A DNA stretch of 7,620 nucleotides from Hyphomicrobiales bacterium (GTDB taxonomy: Bacteria; Pseudomonadota; Alphaproteobacteria; Rhizobiales; Devosiaceae), in assembly GCA_028290345.1 (NCBI GenBank), contig JAQGKB010000352.1, positions 1-7,620 on the forward strand, in the 5' to 3' direction. Of this stretch, positions 5,880 through 7,620 are shown in pieces. A program made the translations under genes and the position numbers. The first letter of the stretch is position 1. Every line of letters begins with the position of its first letter. The notes under the pieces were generated by a model that was not told the DNA's origin, ran no database searches, and saw only the letters and a program-made list of their open reading frames with translations.

Positions 5880-7070
5880 ATGCGTTTTAAGCCGCACTAC
5901 CGGCTGTATGCCTGTTTCTTCCTGTTCTCGTCGATCACCGGCGCCATGTTCTCGCGGCTTCCCGATATCCAGAACAATCTGCAGGTCAACGAGGCGCAGC
6001 TCGGCCTGACGCTGATCGGCGCCGCGATCGGGGCCTTGATTTCGCTGACCTTTTCGGCCCCGCTGATCGAAAAGCTCGGCGCGCGGCGGACAGCGTACAT
6101 CACCGTTCTGGGCAGCACCGCACTCTATGCCTGCGTGCCGTTCATTTCCTACGCGCCGCTGGCGTTCCTCGACCTGATGGCTGCCGGGCTCCTGGCCGGC
6201 GCGCTGGAAATCAACCTCAATGTCGAGATCGCGCGGACCGAAACCCTGCTCCGCCGCTCGATCATGAGCCGGGCGCATGGCTTCTGGAGTCTCGGCTTCT
6301 TCGTCACCGCGCTGATCGCGGCGGCGTTGCGGCAGCTCGGCGTTTCGGCGCAACTGCACCTGGCGGGCATGTTGCTGGTGGTGTTCATCTTCGCGGTCGT
6401 GATGATTTCGGGTATCAACAATGCGCCGGCGCGGGTGGCGCATGGCGAGGACAAGCCGCCGCTGATCGCCTTCCCGACCATCGCGCTGCTGCCGCTCTGC
6501 CTTATCGGCATCGCGGCGTTCCTGATCGAAGGCGCCGGCGTCGATTGGTCGGCGATCTATATGCGCGACGCGTTCCACGCCGAGCCGTTCGTTGGCGGCT
6601 TGGGACTGACACTCTTCACCTTCTTCATGGCGATGGCGCGGATCTTTATCGGGCCGGTGGTCGACCACTATAGCCCGCGCGCCGTGGTGGCGACGCTGCT
6701 GGGGCTCAGCGCGCTGGGGCTGATTGCCATCTGGCTGGCGCCCGCCCCCTGGATAGCACTGGCCGGGTTCGCGCTCCTTGGCGTCGGCTGCAGCGCTGTC
6801 TATCCGCTGGTGGTTTCGGCCGCTGCGCAGCGCACCGACCGGCCATCGGCGATCAATGTGGCGGCCATCGGCCAGGTCACCTTCGTGATCTTCTTCCTCG
6901 CGCCGCCAATCCTGGGGTTCGTGGCGCATTATTTCGGCATCCGCAATTCCTACGTCGTCTGCCTGCCGCTGGTGATCGCCGGGCTGGCCGTGGTTTCGGC
7001 CCTGGCCAAGCGCCCCCAACCCTTGCCTCCGGGGGAGACGCCAACCGAACCGCTTTCCTCGCATGGCTGA
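5880..7070 (+). CDS. MFS transporter, MosC/YbjJ-like, second of a tandem pair
   Basis: This is a 396-residue, roughly 12-segment major facilitator protein clearly paralogous to the gene before it: LIGA-x-x-G-x-LISLTF (45-58), RAHGFWSLGFF (131-141), EGAG-x-DWSAIYMRD (217-230) and SAAAQRTDRPSAINVAA (313-329) recur at the same positions. The two differ widely elsewhere, so the duplication is not recent and the substrates may differ. The motif-A-like segment reads EKLGARR (64-70). The ATG at 5880 has GGAG six bases upstream; the frame is open further back to a TTG at 5745, but that extension overlaps the previous gene and is Arg/Pro-rich and unlike a transporter N-terminus. The last codons overlap the start of mmcB in ATGGCTGA. 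The 76-base gap before it holds no terminator, so the three genes probably form one operon. The substrate is unknown. Confidence 0.94.
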   Translation: MRFKPHYRLYACFFLFSSITGAMFSRLPDIQNNLQVNEAQLGLTLIGAAIGALISLTFSAPLIEKLGARRTAYITVLGSTALYACVPFISYAPLAFLDLMAAGLLAGALEINLNVEIARTETLLRRSIMSRAHGFWSLGFFVTALIAAALRQLGVSAQLHLAGMLLVVFIFAVVMISGINNAPARVAHGEDKPPLIAFPTIALLPLCLIGIAAFLIEGAGVDWSAIYMRDAFHAEPFVGGLGLTLFTFFMAMARIFIGPVVDHYSPRAVVATLLGLSALGLIAIWLAPAPWIALAGFALLGVGCSAVYPLVVSAAAQRTDRPSAINVAAIGQVTFVIFFLAPPILGFVAHYFGIRNSYVVCLPLVIAGLAVVSALAKRPQPLPPGETPTEPLSSHG

Positions 7071-7527
7071 AGCACCGCGCCTTATCGACCTGCGCCAATC
7101 GCCCACCGCGTTGCGGGTGCAACGCGGGGTGATGCGGTTTCTGCGGGCGCAGCTCGGGTTTTCCTGCTTTTCCGAGGTGCCACTGGCCAATGGCCGGCGC
7201 GCCGACGTGCTGGGGGTGGGGCTCAAGGGCGAGATCTGGATCGTCGAGATCAAATCCAGCCTGGTGGACTTCCAGGTCGACGTGAAGTGGCCGCACTACA
7301 AGGACTATTGCGACCGGTTCTATTTCGCCAAGCCGCCGGAGCTCGATGCGGAAATTTTTCCGCAGAGCGAAGGGCTGATCGTCGCCGACGGGCATGACGC
7401 CGCGATTTTGCGCGACGCGCCGGATTTTCCGCTGCCCGGCGGGCGACGCAAGGCGATGCTGCTGAAGCTGGCGCGGCTGGGGGCGGACCGGGTGCATGCG
7501 CTGATGGATCCGATGGGGGAGGTTTGA
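7063..7527 (+). CDS. mmcB: MmcB family DNA repair protein, putative endonuclease
   Basis: This 154-residue protein has the full length of the MmcB family. In Caulobacter crescentus mmcB is SOS-regulated, needed for mitomycin C resistance and mitomycin-induced mutagenesis in the ImuABC translesion pathway, and proposed to be an endonuclease that creates substrates for it. A PD-(D/E)xK-like core is visible: Glu38 in SEVPL, Asp48 in RAD, then Glu62 and Lys64 in IVEIKSS. The sequence KWPHYKDYCDRFYFAKP (75-91) and the SEGLIVAD strand (102-109) follow, as in restriction-like folds. The ATG overlaps the end of the upstream transporter by eight bases and has no Shine-Dalgarno sequence, so translation probably depends on termination of that gene. 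I see no alphaproteobacterial LexA box (GTTC-N7-GTTC) in the upstream gaps, so SOS control here is doubtful unless the promoter is internal. No terminator is obvious in the 93 bases that follow. Confidence 0.9.
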   Translation: MAEAPRLIDLRQSPTALRVQRGVMRFLRAQLGFSCFSEVPLANGRRADVLGVGLKGEIWIVEIKSSLVDFQVDVKWPHYKDYCDRFYFAKPPELDAEIFPQSEGLIVADGHDAAILRDAPDFPLPGGRRKAMLLKLARLGADRVHALMDPMGEV

Positions 7528-7620
7528 ACAATCCGGATTGCGCTCGGCCCGGGATTCCCTTCACGGATACGGCAGGAACCGCATACCCCCACCCTTGCTG
7601 CCGCCTTCCCTCCCCGCAAG

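Noticed and set aside
5613..7253. 546-codon open frame on the minus strand across both transporters and the start of mmcB
   Set aside because: It is antisense to three well-supported genes and its product is rich in Arg, Gln and Asp with no recognisable domain. Its internal repeats are the antisense of the duplicated transporter motifs. High GC content explains the lack of stops.
7528..7620. Pyrimidine-rich right edge ending CCCTCCCCGCAAG, possibly the left arm of a dispersed hairpin repeat
   Set aside because: The matching arm would be outside the window, so the repeat cannot be shown. I see no gene or clear terminator in these 93 bases.

Overview
The window is GC-rich and gene-dense. It looks like an alphaproteobacterial chromosome, probably Hyphomicrobiales. 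The main support is an MmcB-family DNA-repair protein, a family known to me mainly from Alphaproteobacteria, together with a short RlpA-like protein with the N-P-N-A-x-T-A-A-H signature common in rhizobia-like genomes. A Devosia-like genus is possible, but I cannot establish it from sequence alone. I see no tRNA, rRNA, CRISPR array, insertion sequence or phage gene.

Left half (1-3770, all on the minus strand, read right to left): preT then preA, only 11 bases apart, encode the two subunits of an NAD(P)H-dependent dihydropyrimidine dehydrogenase, the first step of reductive uracil/thymine breakdown. Next come a small DoxX-type membrane protein and a glutathione S-transferase cut by the window start. 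The spacers between preA, doxX and the GST gene each hold a hairpin, so it is uncertain whether these two genes belong to the pre operon.

Divergent control region (3771-4063): 57 bases upstream of the preT ATG is a 16-bp site matching 12 of the 14 fixed positions of the RutR operator consensus as I remember it. RutR is the pyrimidine-sensing TetR-family repressor, so the site ties the enzyme genes to a plausible regulator. Closer to the rightward gene is a diverged pair of 23-24-bp direct repeats, 49 bp apart, each starting with GTGCACAT and otherwise unexplained.

Right half (4064-7527, plus strand): first a short secreted RlpA-like double-psi beta-barrel protein, followed by a textbook intrinsic terminator. 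Then come two tandem paralogous MFS transporters of the MosC/YbjJ type. The second overlaps by 8 bases a gene for an MmcB-family putative endonuclease with PD-(D/E)xK-like residues. The overlap, and the lack of a Shine-Dalgarno sequence for mmcB, suggest that transporter and repair protein are translationally coupled.

I see no wholly new system. The points most worth checking are the RutR-like operator, the transporter-mmcB coupling, and the repeats in front of the RlpA-like gene.
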